Source: Halosolutus amylolyticus
Lineage (GTDB): Archaea > Halobacteriota > Halobacteria > Halobacteriales > Natrialbaceae
Reading direction: 5' to 3'
Assembly (NCBI RefSeq): GCF_023566055.1
Contig: NZ_JALIQP010000004.1
Location: 124,001-188,000, forward strand
DNA length: 64,000 bases
Shown: piece after piece, positions 27,857 through 35,704 of the stretch
Layout: the number at the start of each line of letters is the position of its first letter
Position numbering within the stretch: the first letter of the stretch is position 1
The notes under the pieces: model-generated
The model's input: the letters and a program-made list of their open reading frames with translations, nothing else
The model's database searches: none
What the model was told of the DNA's origin: nothing
Position numbers and translations under genes: made by a program

Positions 27857-28828
27857 TTACATGTAGCCGAGGTCGCGCAGGCGCTCCATCAGGTCCTCTT
27901 TGTCCTGGGCGCGGCCCGCGCGCTCGGTGGTTCCCTCGAGGTCCTGCAGCCAGGCTGGTTCCTGGTCGCTCTTTTCGGTGCTGACTTCGCTGCCGAGCGA
28001 TCGGAAGCCGGCGAAGTACTTCGGCGAGATCGGGACGTCGTCCTGTTCGACGCCCTCCGGGAGGTCGTCGTCGCTTTCGGGGACGTAACCCTCCTCGGGG
28101 AACGCCTCGACGGTGTCCGGAACGACGAAGTTCCAGAACGCCTCCCACACTGCGGCCTCGTCGAACTGCAGGATGGGCTGGATGCGATCGTGTGGCGGGT
28201 AGATGTCCGGATCGTGGCGCGGCGAGAAGAACGTCTCGTCGGCGCGGGCCTCCTGCTCGTCCCAGCGGACGCCGGAGATGACGCCGTCGATGTCGTACTC
28301 CTCCAGGGCGTCGTTGAGCGCGACCGTCTTCAGCAGGTGGTTGCCGACGTAGGTGTCGAGCAGGAACGGGAACGTGTCCTCCTCGTACTCTAAGATCTCT
28401 CGGACGTGGTGCTGGTTGTGCTCGGAGAGGTCCGAGATGTCGATCTCGTCGCCCGGTTCGAGGTCGTGCTCGTCGACGTACTCGCCGACGTCCTCGTTGC
28501 GTGCGTAGATGACCTCGAGGTCCCACTCCTCGGCCCAGTGGTCGACGAAGTCGTGGATCTCGTCGAAGTGCTGGTAGTGGTCGATGAAGACCGCGGGGGG
28601 TACCTCGAGGTCGAACCGATCGGCGACCTCCTTGATGAAGTACAGCGTGAGCGTCGAGTCCTTGCCGCCGGTCCACATGACCGCCGGGTTCTCGTAGGAC
28701 TCGAGACCCTCGCGGGTGACCTCGATCGCCTTCTCGATCTTGTCCTGGATGTGGGGATAGTCAGCGGGATCCTCACCGTCGCCGTCGTCGTAGTCGACGT
28801 CGATGTACTCGGGGAAGTTCGCTGTCAT
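27857..28828 (-). CDS. CysH-like PP-loop protein (PAPS reductase/sulfate adenylyltransferase family)
   Basis: 323 residues. The ATP-pyrophosphatase P-loop is VMWTGGKDSTL (51-61), a variant of SGGKDS. Later blocks are VFIDHYQHFDEIHDF, DGVISGVRWDEQEARADETF and PHDRIQPILQFDEAAVWEAF, characteristic of the PAPS reductase/CysD group. It lacks the C-terminal cysteine of CysH reductases, so it more probably adenylates or activates a substrate. Sulfur metabolism is a reasonable inference. No cysN or other sulfate genes are adjacent. It is preceded by a strong palindrome at its promoter, so it is probably controlled. Confidence 0.88.
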   Translation of the reverse strand: MTANFPEYIDVDYDDGDGEDPADYPHIQDKIEKAIEVTREGLESYENPAVMWTGGKDSTLTLYFIKEVADRFDLEVPPAVFIDHYQHFDEIHDFVDHWAEEWDLEVIYARNEDVGEYVDEHDLEPGDEIDISDLSEHNQHHVREILEYEEDTFPFLLDTYVGNHLLKTVALNDALEEYDIDGVISGVRWDEQEARADETFFSPRHDPDIYPPHDRIQPILQFDEAAVWEAFWNFVVPDTVEAFPEEGYVPESDDDLPEGVEQDDVPISPKYFAGFRSLGSEVSTEKSDQEPAWLQDLEGTTERAGRAQDKEDLMERLRDLGYM

Positions 28829-28833
28829 GGAGT

Positions 28834-28851
28834 GTAATTAGATATAATTAC
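28834..28851 (-). promoter_or_regulatory. Palindromic operator at the cysH-like start
   Basis: A perfect 7-bp inverted repeat, GTAATTA-GATA-TAATTAC, ends six bases before the ATG (28828). Read on the minus strand it comes just after a TATA box (GGTTTAACC, about 28855-28862). It would cover the transcription start, the usual place for an archaeal repressor. The AT-richness stands out from the local G+C. Confidence 0.65.
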
Positions 28852-29033
28852 CTGGGTTAAACCGTTTGTGGGAGCGGAAACCTCTGCAGGGGTCGCGGTC
28901 GACTCGGACCGACGGCTCCGCGGCCGGGGATCGTTCGCTGTCTCCGCCGCTTCGGGGGCGCTCCCGGCCGAAATCCGGGCCGATCGAGTCGGGCCGGCGT
29001 GGTTCGACCGGCGACCGCGGATCGCCCGTCCGT

Positions 29034-30149
29034 TCACGTCACCGGAGACAGTTCCGGTTCGACGTCCGTTTCCGGGTCGACGTCGTCGACTCGCTGTGCG
29101 AGTGCGCTGACGATGCGGCGGCTGGCCAGCCCGTCTCCGTAGGGCTGGACGTTCGAGTCGGGGTCCCGATCGGCCGTAAGCGCCGTGCGAATCCGATCGG
29201 CGTTCGGCCCCACGAGAACGTTCCAGCCGCTGTCGACCGTCTCGGTCCACTCCGTTTCGTTCCGCAGGGTGACACAGGGCGTCTCGACGAAGAACGCTTC
29301 CTTCTGGACGCCGCCGGAGTCCGTCGCGACGCGCTCGGCCGCGTCCAGCAGGCGAACGAAATCGAGGTAGCCGAGCGGTTCGAGCAGTTCGAACTCGCGT
29401 TCGGCGCGCTCGCGGAGTCCGTACTCCTCGAGACGGTCCACCGTTCGCGGGTGCGCCGGGAAGACGACCGGGTGTGGCGCGTCGGCGAAGCCGTCGAGGA
29501 TCGCCGCGAGGTTCGATCGAACGTCGGTGTTCCCCTCCCGGTGGACGGTCGCGAGGACGAACTCGCCGGGGTCGATGCCGAGGTCGTCGAGAATCGTCGC
29601 GTTCTCGATCGCGCGATCGCGGGCCTCGAGGATCGCGTCGTACATCACGTCGCCGGTCCAGTAGACGTCCTCCGTGACTCCCTCGGCGGCGAGGTTCGCG
29701 ACGGCGCGCTTGCTCGGCGCGAAACAGCAATCGGCGGCGTGATCGGTGAGGATCCGGTTGATCTCCTCGGGCATGTCCCGGTTGTCGCTTCGAAGCCCGG
29801 CCTCGACGTGGGCCACGGTGACGTCGCACTTCGACCCGACGATCGCCCCCGCGAGGGTCGAGTTCGTATCGCCGTAGAGCAACAGGACGTCGGGGTCGTG
29901 ATTCTCGACGACGGGTTCGATCGCCGCGATCATGTTCGCCGTCTGTTCGCCGTGTGGACCCGACCTGACGCCGAGATTGTAGTCCGGGTCCGGAATGGCG
30001 AGTTCATCGAAGAAGACGTCCGACAGCTCCTCGTCGTAGTGCTGGCCGGTGTGGACGAGGATCTCGTCCCCGATCGTTCGGAGCTTCCGCGAGACGACCG
30101 CAGCCTTGACGAACTGCGGGCGCGCGCCGACGATCGAACAGACCTGCAT
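29034..30149 (-). CDS. wecB: UDP-N-acetylglucosamine 2-epimerase, non-hydrolysing
   Basis: 371 residues from the ATG at 30149 (MQVCSIVGARPQFVK); a GTG three bases earlier also exists. GT-B fold signatures are complete: HTGQHYDEELSDVFF, YGDTNSTLAGA, VAHVEAGLRSDNRDMPEEIN, ATVHREGNTD and ATDSGGVQKEAFF. It interconverts UDP-GlcNAc and UDP-ManNAc, supplying ManNAc-type sugars for surface glycoconjugates or S-layer glycosylation. No glycosyltransferase or ManNAc dehydrogenase gene is in this window, so its pathway partners lie elsewhere. Confidence 0.97.
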   Translation of the reverse strand: MQVCSIVGARPQFVKAAVVSRKLRTIGDEILVHTGQHYDEELSDVFFDELAIPDPDYNLGVRSGPHGEQTANMIAAIEPVVENHDPDVLLLYGDTNSTLAGAIVGSKCDVTVAHVEAGLRSDNRDMPEEINRILTDHAADCCFAPSKRAVANLAAEGVTEDVYWTGDVMYDAILEARDRAIENATILDDLGIDPGEFVLATVHREGNTDVRSNLAAILDGFADAPHPVVFPAHPRTVDRLEEYGLRERAEREFELLEPLGYLDFVRLLDAAERVATDSGGVQKEAFFVETPCVTLRNETEWTETVDSGWNVLVGPNADRIRTALTADRDPDSNVQPYGDGLASRRIVSALAQRVDDVDPETDVEPELSPVT

Positions 30150-30564
30150 CACTGCACCTCCACGGCGGTCCGGCCGATCGGTACTGGACGCCCACCGTTC
30201 GATACCCCAGTGAGCCGCTTCCAGCCGGTATCCGCCACGAGTGACGTTATATCGAGTTGATACGTGATCGGGAGGGTGCTGGAGAGTCGGCCTGTCATTC
30301 GGTCAGAAACACCTTGTAGCCGCTCCTTCCAGTAGGTTCGGTATAGTTAGTAGTGGGATACACGATAGTAGTTGCGAACTGACTGTTCCGGTAGTCGTCC
30401 CCTGTGCTCCGATCGCCGGACCACGGTGACGGGGGCGCGGTGAACGCGCTCCCTCGAAACCGCCCGGAAGCACCGTCGACGGACCGCTCTCGTACACATC
30501 TATTAATTCTCGTGACAGTCACGAACCCAATTGTTTATCCCGATCTGATACCTACGTCGACCGT
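30150..30564. other. Spacer with divergent promoters
   Basis: 415 bases between wecB (leftward) and the membrane gene at 30565 (rightward). A minus-strand TATA-like CGATATAACG lies at about 30245-30254. The zone 30300-30400 is relatively AT-rich (repeated TAGTAG/GTATAG words) with no gene I can support. The right end carries a palindrome and TATA box, annotated separately. Confidence 0.5.
30511..30539 (+). promoter_or_regulatory. Operator-like palindrome and TATA box of the DUF4203-like gene
   Basis: CGTGAC-A-GTCACG (30511-30523) is a perfect 6-bp inverted repeat with one central base. It is followed ten bases later by GTTTATCC (30533-30540), centred about 29 bases before the ATG at 30565. 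A palindrome just upstream of the BRE/TATA is the expected place for an activator. Confidence 0.55.
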
Positions 30565-31224
30565 ATGCTCGACCTCGCCAGTATCGGACTCGTACTCGGC
30601 GGTATCGTCCTCCTGTTCGCCGGTGCCGCGCTCTCGGTGTACGGCGTCGTGCTCCTCGGGACGGTCCTGGGCGGCAGCGGCGGCTACCTCGTCGGCCCGT
30701 CCGTCGCCGCGGCTGCTGGCGTCGACGGCGTCGCGGCCACCGTCGCCCCGGTCGTCCTCGGGGCCATCGGCGGCGGCCTCGCCGGCTACCTCCTCTTGTC
30801 GATCGCGGTCGCCGCGATGAGTTTCGTCGTCGGAACCTTCGTCGGAGCGACCGCACTGGCGCCGCTCCTCGTCGACGGTCAGTGGTACCTCGAGTGGGGG
30901 GCCGCGATCGCGATCGGCGTCGCCGCGGCCGTTCTCGGAATGATCCTGACGAAGTGGACGATGGGGGCCATCACGGCGTTCGTCGGGGCCGCGTTCGCCT
31001 CCCGATCGCTCACCGTCGACCAGTTCGTCGCCGCGCGCGAGGCGCTGCATCCGGAGCCGTTGCTGTTCGACGTCACCGCCCCGCTGTTCCTCGCGCTCGT
31101 CACGCTCGGTCTCCTCTCGCAGATCGGCCTGTTCAAGTTCGGCTACGTGACGCGAATCGCCCGGCTGATGCCCGGATTCAAGGCGCTTCCCGATCGGCGG
31201 CGGGACGAGTCCGAACCGACGTAG
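30565..31224 (+). CDS. Multi-pass membrane protein, DUF4203-like
   Basis: 219 residues, about seven hydrophobic segments beginning GLVLGGIVLLFAGAALSVYG. It is rich in Gly and Ala with paired small-residue helices (GYLVGPSVAAAAGVDGVAA, VVGTFVGATALAPLLV). The last 30 residues are basic and cytoplasmic. The layout is similar to DUF4203/TMEM198-type proteins. Function is unknown. The start is supported by the TATA box 29 bases upstream. It is followed after 83 bases by a strong inverted repeat (31308-31343). Confidence 0.82.
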   Translation: MLDLASIGLVLGGIVLLFAGAALSVYGVVLLGTVLGGSGGYLVGPSVAAAAGVDGVAATVAPVVLGAIGGGLAGYLLLSIAVAAMSFVVGTFVGATALAPLLVDGQWYLEWGAAIAIGVAAAVLGMILTKWTMGAITAFVGAAFASRSLTVDQFVAAREALHPEPLLFDVTAPLFLALVTLGLLSQIGLFKFGYVTRIARLMPGFKALPDRRRDESEPT

Positions 31225-31307
31225 CCGGGGGACAGTCCGCCGGCCCGACCGCCGCGACGTAGGCGACCGGGCCGACAGTATTTCATACGGTTTACTGTAC
31301 GTCATTT

Positions 31308-31343
31308 CCGGCGCAACCGCCGCCCGGATCGCGGTTGCGCCGG
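31308..31343. terminator. Strong inverted repeat between membrane and cupin genes
   Basis: A 13-bp perfect inverted repeat, CCGGCGCAACCGC (31308-31320) and GCGGTTGCGCCGG (31331-31343), with a 10-base spacer. It is preceded by a smaller one, ACAGTA/TACTGT (31275-31280, 31293-31298). It lies 84 bases past one stop and 50 bases before the cupin ATG. No T-tract follows, so it could be a terminator-like 3' hairpin or a regulatory site for the cupin gene. Confidence 0.45.
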
Positions 31344-31392
31344 TACATCGGTACAGCAATCCGTATCAGTCGGGCCGTCGAACCCAACGCGT

Positions 31393-31722
31393 ATGTCGAT
31401 CGATCGCTACGCGGAGGTCGTCTCGGATCTCGATCCCGCAGAAGGCGACGTCGAGACCGGCGAACTGGTCGTCACGGACGACGTACTCGTGAAAGTATTC
31501 GCACTCGGCCCGGACGCGGAACTCGATCCGCACGAACACGCCGAGAGCACGAACGTCTTTCACGTCCTCGAGGGGTCGGCCACCGTCCTCCAGGACGGGG
31601 AGAGCGAGCGGGTCGACGCGCCCGGCGTCGTCCTCCACGAACGGGGGGTCGTCCACGGTGCACGGAACGAGACTGACGAGACCGTGATCCTCACTGCCAG
31701 TCTGTGTCCGTTGCCGTCGTAG
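31393..31722 (+). CDS. Single-domain cupin protein
   Basis: 109 residues of a small beta-barrel. The metal-binding cupin motif 1 is visible as DPHEHAESTNVFHVLEG (G-x5-H-x-H-x3,4-E-x6-G, with one variation). Motif 2 is PGVVLHERGVVHGARNETD, with its His. The metal and substrate are unknown. It is small and soluble, of the type often linked to stress or sugar binding. It stands alone between an upstream hairpin and the palindromic element copy B, with which it is convergent. Confidence 0.87.
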   Translation: MSIDRYAEVVSDLDPAEGDVETGELVVTDDVLVKVFALGPDAELDPHEHAESTNVFHVLEGSATVLQDGESERVDAPGVVLHERGVVHGARNETDETVILTASLCPLPS

Positions 31723-31792
31723 GTCCCACCACGCGTCGATCGGGATCACGAAAAACCGGGCCGACTACCTGCGGTTTCGCTTCTCGGCGCTA

Positions 31793-31872
31793 TAGTAGCC
31801 ACTGAAAGTCAATGCATACCTGATCGCAGGACGGCGTTGCGATCAGTGTGTAAATCGTTTCAGTGGCTACTA
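31793..31872 (-). repeat. Palindromic TIR element, copy B
   Basis: An 80-bp element bounded by perfect 15-bp terminal inverted repeats (TAGTAGCCACTGAAA at 31793-31807 and its inverse at 31858-31872). Read on the minus strand it aligns over its whole length with copy A at 13056-13133, with about seven substitutions, so both copies face the same way as the gene they follow. Its right end provides the codons AGT AGC CAC and the TGA stop of the stomatin-like gene. Its internal stem differs from copy A by a compensatory C-G to T-A change. Confidence 0.87.
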
Positions 31873-33035
31873 TTGTCCGCTCCGCCGTCGCCGTCGCTCC
31901 CGCCGTCAGTCTCCCGATCGGCCCGGGTGCCGCTCGACGTCTCCGAGACGCTCTCGATCTCGCCGGGCTGGCTCGAGACGTCGCCCTCCTTGATCGCCTT
32001 GGCCTCCTGTTCCATCGCCTCGACGTCGACGGTCGACTCCGCCTCGATCTCGCCGATGATCTCGCTGATATCGTCCAGGCCGATCAGCTCGCGGGTTTCC
32101 TCGTCGAACTCGAGGCTCTCGAGTTGACCATCCCGTTCGGCGACGTCGCTTCCCGAGAGGTGTTTGCCGTAGCGGCCGATCATCGAGGACAGTTCCTGGG
32201 GAAGCACGAACGTCGTCGACTCGCTCCCACCGATCTCGGTCAGGGCGTCCATCCCCTTGTCGATGACCGCCCGCTCGCCCATCGATTCGGCCGATCGGGC
32301 CCTGAGGACGGTCGAGATGGCGTCACCCTGCGCCTCGAGGATCTCGCTTTGCTTCTCCCCCTGGGCGCGGATGATGTTCGACTGCTTGTCGCCCTCTGCC
32401 TTCTCGATCGCGCTGCGGCGTTCACCCTGCGCCTCGAGGATCATCGCACGGCGGCGCCGTTCCGCGGAGGTCTGCTGTTCCATCGCTCCCTTGACGTCGC
32501 GGGACGGCGTCACCTCGCGGACCTCGACCGACTCGACGCGGATCCCCCACTCGTCGGTGGGTTCGTCGAGTTCCGTTCGAATGCGTTCGTTAATCATCTC
32601 GCGCCGACTCAGCGTGTCGTCGAGTTCCATGTCGCCGATCACGGCCCGGAGGGTCGTCTGGGCGAGGTTCGACACGGCGCGCTCGTAGTCGTCGACCTCC
32701 AGGAACGCCCGTTTGGCGTTCATGACCCTGATGTAGACGACCGCGTCCGCGGTGACCGGCGAGTTGTCCCGCGTGATCGCTTCCTGGGACGGGACGTCGA
32801 TCGTCTGCGTGCGCATGTCGAACGTGTACACGCGCGAGACGAACGGCGGGACGATGTTGAGTCCCGGCTCCAGCAGCTTCCGATACTCCCCGAAGACCGT
32901 GAGCGCGCCCCTGTTGTACGCGTCGACGATCTCGACCATCGACCAGACGGTGACGATCGCGACGGCCAGCACGAGGCCGCCGACGGCCAGCGTGGGATCG
33001 CCGACTTGCAGGGGTGATGTGACAGGTGTTACCAT
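31860..33035 (-). CDS. SPFH/Band 7 (stomatin/prohibitin) membrane protein
   Basis: 391 residues from the ATG at 33035 (MVTPVTSPLQVGDPT). One N-terminal membrane helix (TLAVGGLVLAVAIVTVWSMV) is followed by the SPFH domain: LTVFGEYRKLLEPGLNIVPP, RTQTIDVPSQEAITRDNSPV and WGIRVESVEVREVTPSRDV. Then comes a long coiled coil rich in Ala, Glu and Arg (repeats of EAQGERRSAIEKAEGDKQS type). Such proteins form membrane scaffolds and often pair with NfeD, which is not adjacent here. The C-terminus is low-complexity (TDGGSDGDGGADNSSH). The final Ser-His and stop lie in palindromic element copy B. Confidence 0.94.
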   Translation of the reverse strand: MVTPVTSPLQVGDPTLAVGGLVLAVAIVTVWSMVEIVDAYNRGALTVFGEYRKLLEPGLNIVPPFVSRVYTFDMRTQTIDVPSQEAITRDNSPVTADAVVYIRVMNAKRAFLEVDDYERAVSNLAQTTLRAVIGDMELDDTLSRREMINERIRTELDEPTDEWGIRVESVEVREVTPSRDVKGAMEQQTSAERRRRAMILEAQGERRSAIEKAEGDKQSNIIRAQGEKQSEILEAQGDAISTVLRARSAESMGERAVIDKGMDALTEIGGSESTTFVLPQELSSMIGRYGKHLSGSDVAERDGQLESLEFDEETRELIGLDDISEIIGEIEAESTVDVEAMEQEAKAIKEGDVSSQPGEIESVSETSSGTRADRETDGGSDGDGGADNSSH

Positions 33036-33214
33036 TACTGAATGAAGGGGCCGGAGCGGAATAACGCTTGGCCCAACACCTGGTCCCGACGTCGGGAGGA
33101 CGGTTCGGACGCCGGGCACACCGACGCAGGTGGCCGCGTCCCGATCGGTGCGATCGACGGGACGTCCCGTTCGAAAGGAGTGGCTTACTATGGGTCCCGA
33201 AACGGTACCGAGCG

Positions 33215-33970
33215 ATGATGACGGACGCCGAAGATCGCCTCTCGAGTCACCTGGTCGAGGACGAAGCTTTGCAGCGTCTCACGTCGGGGCACCGTCTCGA
33301 GAGGCCGGGGGACCGGCTAGCGGTGGGCCTCACCGATCGGCGGTTGCTGTGTGTCTCGGACAGCGGGGCGTTCACGGACGTCCGGTACGACTACGTCAGT
33401 TCGATCGAGAGCCGGGAGCGCTCCAGGGTCCGCTTCACCACCGGCCCCGACGGACAGCGCACGCTGGGGCTCGTGGGCGGCGTACTGGTGATCGGTGCCC
33501 TCCTCGTCGGGTTCGGCCGGCTTTCGGCCGGCGGGATCGTTCGGGACGCGGTGACGGTGGGGTTCGCCCTCGCGACCGTCGCGATCACGAGCGCGATCGG
33601 TCACGTGTGTCGGCGCGACGATGGCGTCGCGCCACGCGAGCAACTGTTCGTCGGCACCGGAATCCTCTCCGTCGTCGTCCTCGCAAGCGCCGGGCTCTTC
33701 TCGCCGGTCCTCGTCGCACCGCTGTTCGTGGTCGCGACGCTCGCCGGACTGGTGCTCGTCCGGTACGCACGGCGTCACCGGGACCAGTTCAACGGTATCG
33801 GACTCCGCCGTCACCGGGAAACCCTCCTTACCGTCACGACCGTCGACGGCCGGACCATCGACCTCGCCGTCGAGGCCGATACCGACGTGGATCGGACGCT
33901 CAGCACGGCGGTCTATCGCGACTCCGCTCCGACCGTCGGTCACCCTGTTCCCGAATCACCGGCGGAGTGA
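33215..33970 (+). CDS. Membrane protein with PH-like N-terminal domain
   Basis: 251 residues from the ATG at 33215, with another ATG three bases on. Residues 1-75 fit a bacterial PH-like (YokE/bPH) fold, with HLVEDEALQRLTSGHRLERP, DRLAVGLTDRRLLCVSD and VRYDYVSSIESRERSRVRF. About four hydrophobic segments follow (GGVLVIGALLVGFGRLSAGG, VGFALATVAITSAIGHVC, then LFVGTGILSVVVLASAGLFS and VLVAPLFVVATLAGLVLV). The C-terminal strand-rich part resembles a second half of the PH-like fold. Function is unknown, probably a membrane-associated lipid or protein sensor. It is divergent from the stomatin-like gene. Confidence 0.8.
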   Translation: MMTDAEDRLSSHLVEDEALQRLTSGHRLERPGDRLAVGLTDRRLLCVSDSGAFTDVRYDYVSSIESRERSRVRFTTGPDGQRTLGLVGGVLVIGALLVGFGRLSAGGIVRDAVTVGFALATVAITSAIGHVCRRDDGVAPREQLFVGTGILSVVVLASAGLFSPVLVAPLFVVATLAGLVLVRYARRHRDQFNGIGLRRHRETLLTVTTVDGRTIDLAVEADTDVDRTLSTAVYRDSAPTVGHPVPESPAE

Positions 33971-34025
33971 CCGCGCTGGATCGCTGGTGCTCCGCGATCG
34001 ACGAACGACGGCCACACCGCTCTCG

Positions 34026-34340
34026 TCACGACAGGCGGGCGAGACACTCCCCACAGTAGGTTACGTCCGATCGATTCGAACTGCCACAGGCGGGACAGCG
34101 GCCCGCGTTCGACTCGTCCGCTTCGATTCCGGCACCGCGTGCGAGCGCGGCCAGTACGTCGTCGTTCGCGATGTCGTCGGGATTCCGACCCTGTTTGCGT
34201 GCCCACTCCGCGAGGAACGCGTCGTCCCGGAGCCGTTCCAGTCCGCGGACCAGACCCAGAAAGAGAAGCGTCGGTGCGATCATGACGAACCCGGCCATGG
34301 CGAGCCGGCCCGCGATCGAGTAGGTCCCCGGATCGTCCAT
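34026..34340 (-). CDS. Small membrane protein with C-terminal zinc ribbon
   Basis: 104 residues from the ATG at 34340 (MDDPGTYSIAGRLAM). One hydrophobic helix, AMAGFVMIAPTLLFLGLVRG, is followed by a basic stretch (WARKQGRNPDDI). A C-terminal zinc ribbon, CPACGSSNRSDVTYCGECL, has four cysteines as CxxC-x10-CxxC. It is a short membrane-anchored zinc protein of unknown role, a common architecture in haloarchaea. It is convergent with the PH-like gene. Confidence 0.8.
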   Translation of the reverse strand: MDDPGTYSIAGRLAMAGFVMIAPTLLFLGLVRGLERLRDDAFLAEWARKQGRNPDDIANDDVLAALARGAGIEADESNAGRCPACGSSNRSDVTYCGECLARLS

Positions 34341-34561
34341 AGGACCGCTACGACGCCGATACAGATACGTCTCCCGTCGATCAGCGCGATGATAGCTCTT
34401 CGGATCCACACAGTCGGTTCGTCCTCGAACGGTCAGTTCACCACCCGCTGGCCGACGGGCTGGCCACGGCCACGGACCCCGACGTAGCTATGACGTAACA
34501 GGTCGTCGTGGACGGCTCTCCCGCCAGCGGTGCGAACGGCCCGAAGATCACTGCGAGGGGG

Positions 34562-35143
34562 TCAGTCCGAAATGAACTTGTTGTCCCGCCAGTTGACGCC
34601 GCCCTGCCCGGAGCCCGAGTCTCGTGGCCCTTCCACGACTTCGATGTCCGCCGGTCGGGGTTCGCCCTCGACGATCCGCGTCGCCTCCAGGTCGCCGCCG
34701 CGCTCGGAGATTGCCGTCAGCGTGCCTTTCTCGGCCGCCTCCGCGATCCCACAGAGGACGAGGAACATTTCGTACTGGAGCAAGGAGTTCTGCAGGACGG
34801 TCTCGCGATCGCCCTTGAACGCGGCGAACTCGACGAGTTCCGACTCGATCTCCTCTTCCTCTTCTTCGTCCCAGCGGAAGGAGTTGCGGCGCTCGTCCGG
34901 GTCTTCCTCGTAGACCCGGTTCTCGGTGACGCTCGCCTTGAGCTGGGCCGTCGGCGTGTACTTGCTGACGGAATCGTCTTCCGCGACGGCCTTGAGAATG
35001 AGCGTGTTGTTTCGCCGCGTGATCTCTACGTCGGTGATCCCCTCCGGGAACTGGGCGCCCTCGACGTGCTCGCGAAGGTCTTCGAGTGGCAGTTCGAGGG
35101 TCGAGTGCAGCCGATATACGTGTCTGGATTCCTCTGTTGACAT
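34562..35143 (-). CDS. Conserved haloarchaeal protein (DUF7110-like)
   Basis: 193 residues. It begins MSTEESRHVYRLHSTLELPL. A central strand-helix region, VEITRRNNTLILKAVAEDDS, is followed by a very acidic stretch (RWDEEEEEEIESELVEF) and a helix with LQNSLLQYEMFLVLCGIAEA. The tail contains GVNWRDNKFISD. There are no membrane helices and no recognised catalytic motif. The protein is found widely in haloarchaea and its function is unknown. A TATA-like CATATAAGTC lies about 50 bases upstream (35194-35203), so it probably has a short leader. Confidence 0.85.
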   Translation of the reverse strand: MSTEESRHVYRLHSTLELPLEDLREHVEGAQFPEGITDVEITRRNNTLILKAVAEDDSVSKYTPTAQLKASVTENRVYEEDPDERRNSFRWDEEEEEEIESELVEFAAFKGDRETVLQNSLLQYEMFLVLCGIAEAAEKGTLTAISERGGDLEATRIVEGEPRPADIEVVEGPRDSGSGQGGVNWRDNKFISD

Positions 35144-35262
35144 AGTGGGAAGGTGTGCGGCGACAGTCGCTGGGTTTCTAGTACGGGTGGGTGACTTATA
35201 TGATCTGCTATTAAATGCGTCAGGGATCAGTATGGATAAATTTAACTCCGGTCTCTGAGGTG

Positions 35263-35610
35263 TTATTGCTCGACACCGAGTGTATCGGCCAGTTCACCAC
35301 GTTCATCGAGTTCGGCGAGGACGTCCGATCCGCCCACGAACTCCCCGTCGACGAACGTCTGTGGGATCGTCTCCCACCCGCTGTGGTCCTCGAGCGCGGC
35401 GCGGTACTCGTCGAGCGACTCGAGGACGTCGACCGTCTCGTACTCGTCGCGGTACTGGTCGATCAGTCCGAGCGCGCGACGGGAGTACCCACACTGGGGC
35501 ATGAGTTCGGTCCCCTTCATGAAGAGGACGACCTCGTTGTCGGCGATCGTTTCTTCGACGTGTTCGTCGACCTCGTCCTGATCGAGTCCCTGGTTCGGTG
35601 GGAAGTCCAT
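35263..35610 (-). CDS. Monothiol glutaredoxin-family protein
   Basis: 115 residues from the ATG at 35610 (MDFPPNQGLDQDEVDEHVEE). The thioredoxin fold has MKGTELMPQCGYSRRALGLI, where CGYS is the monothiol active site (usual CGFS). WETIPQTFVDGEFVGGSDVL contains the TVPxVFI-like cis-Pro and the GG(S/C)D glutathione-site motif. Monothiol glutaredoxins carry or sense [2Fe-2S] clusters. Haloarchaea use gamma-glutamylcysteine instead of glutathione, and a gshA gene for it lies at 49436. The stop is 119 bases before the neighbouring minus-strand start. Confidence 0.92.
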   Translation of the reverse strand: MDFPPNQGLDQDEVDEHVEETIADNEVVLFMKGTELMPQCGYSRRALGLIDQYRDEYETVDVLESLDEYRAALEDHSGWETIPQTFVDGEFVGGSDVLAELDERGELADTLGVEQ

Positions 35611-35704
35611 GCCCGTTCGTATGGGGGTGACCGGGATAGGCCTTGCGTCGTTCACCGCGATCGACGGCGCACCCACACCGGGAGTCGCTCGACGGACGGC
35701 AGGA

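Noticed and set aside
33036-33214. NfeD-like partner gene beside the stomatin-like gene
   Set aside because: The spacer is short and holds no open frame with NfeD features; the neighbour is a PH-like membrane protein.
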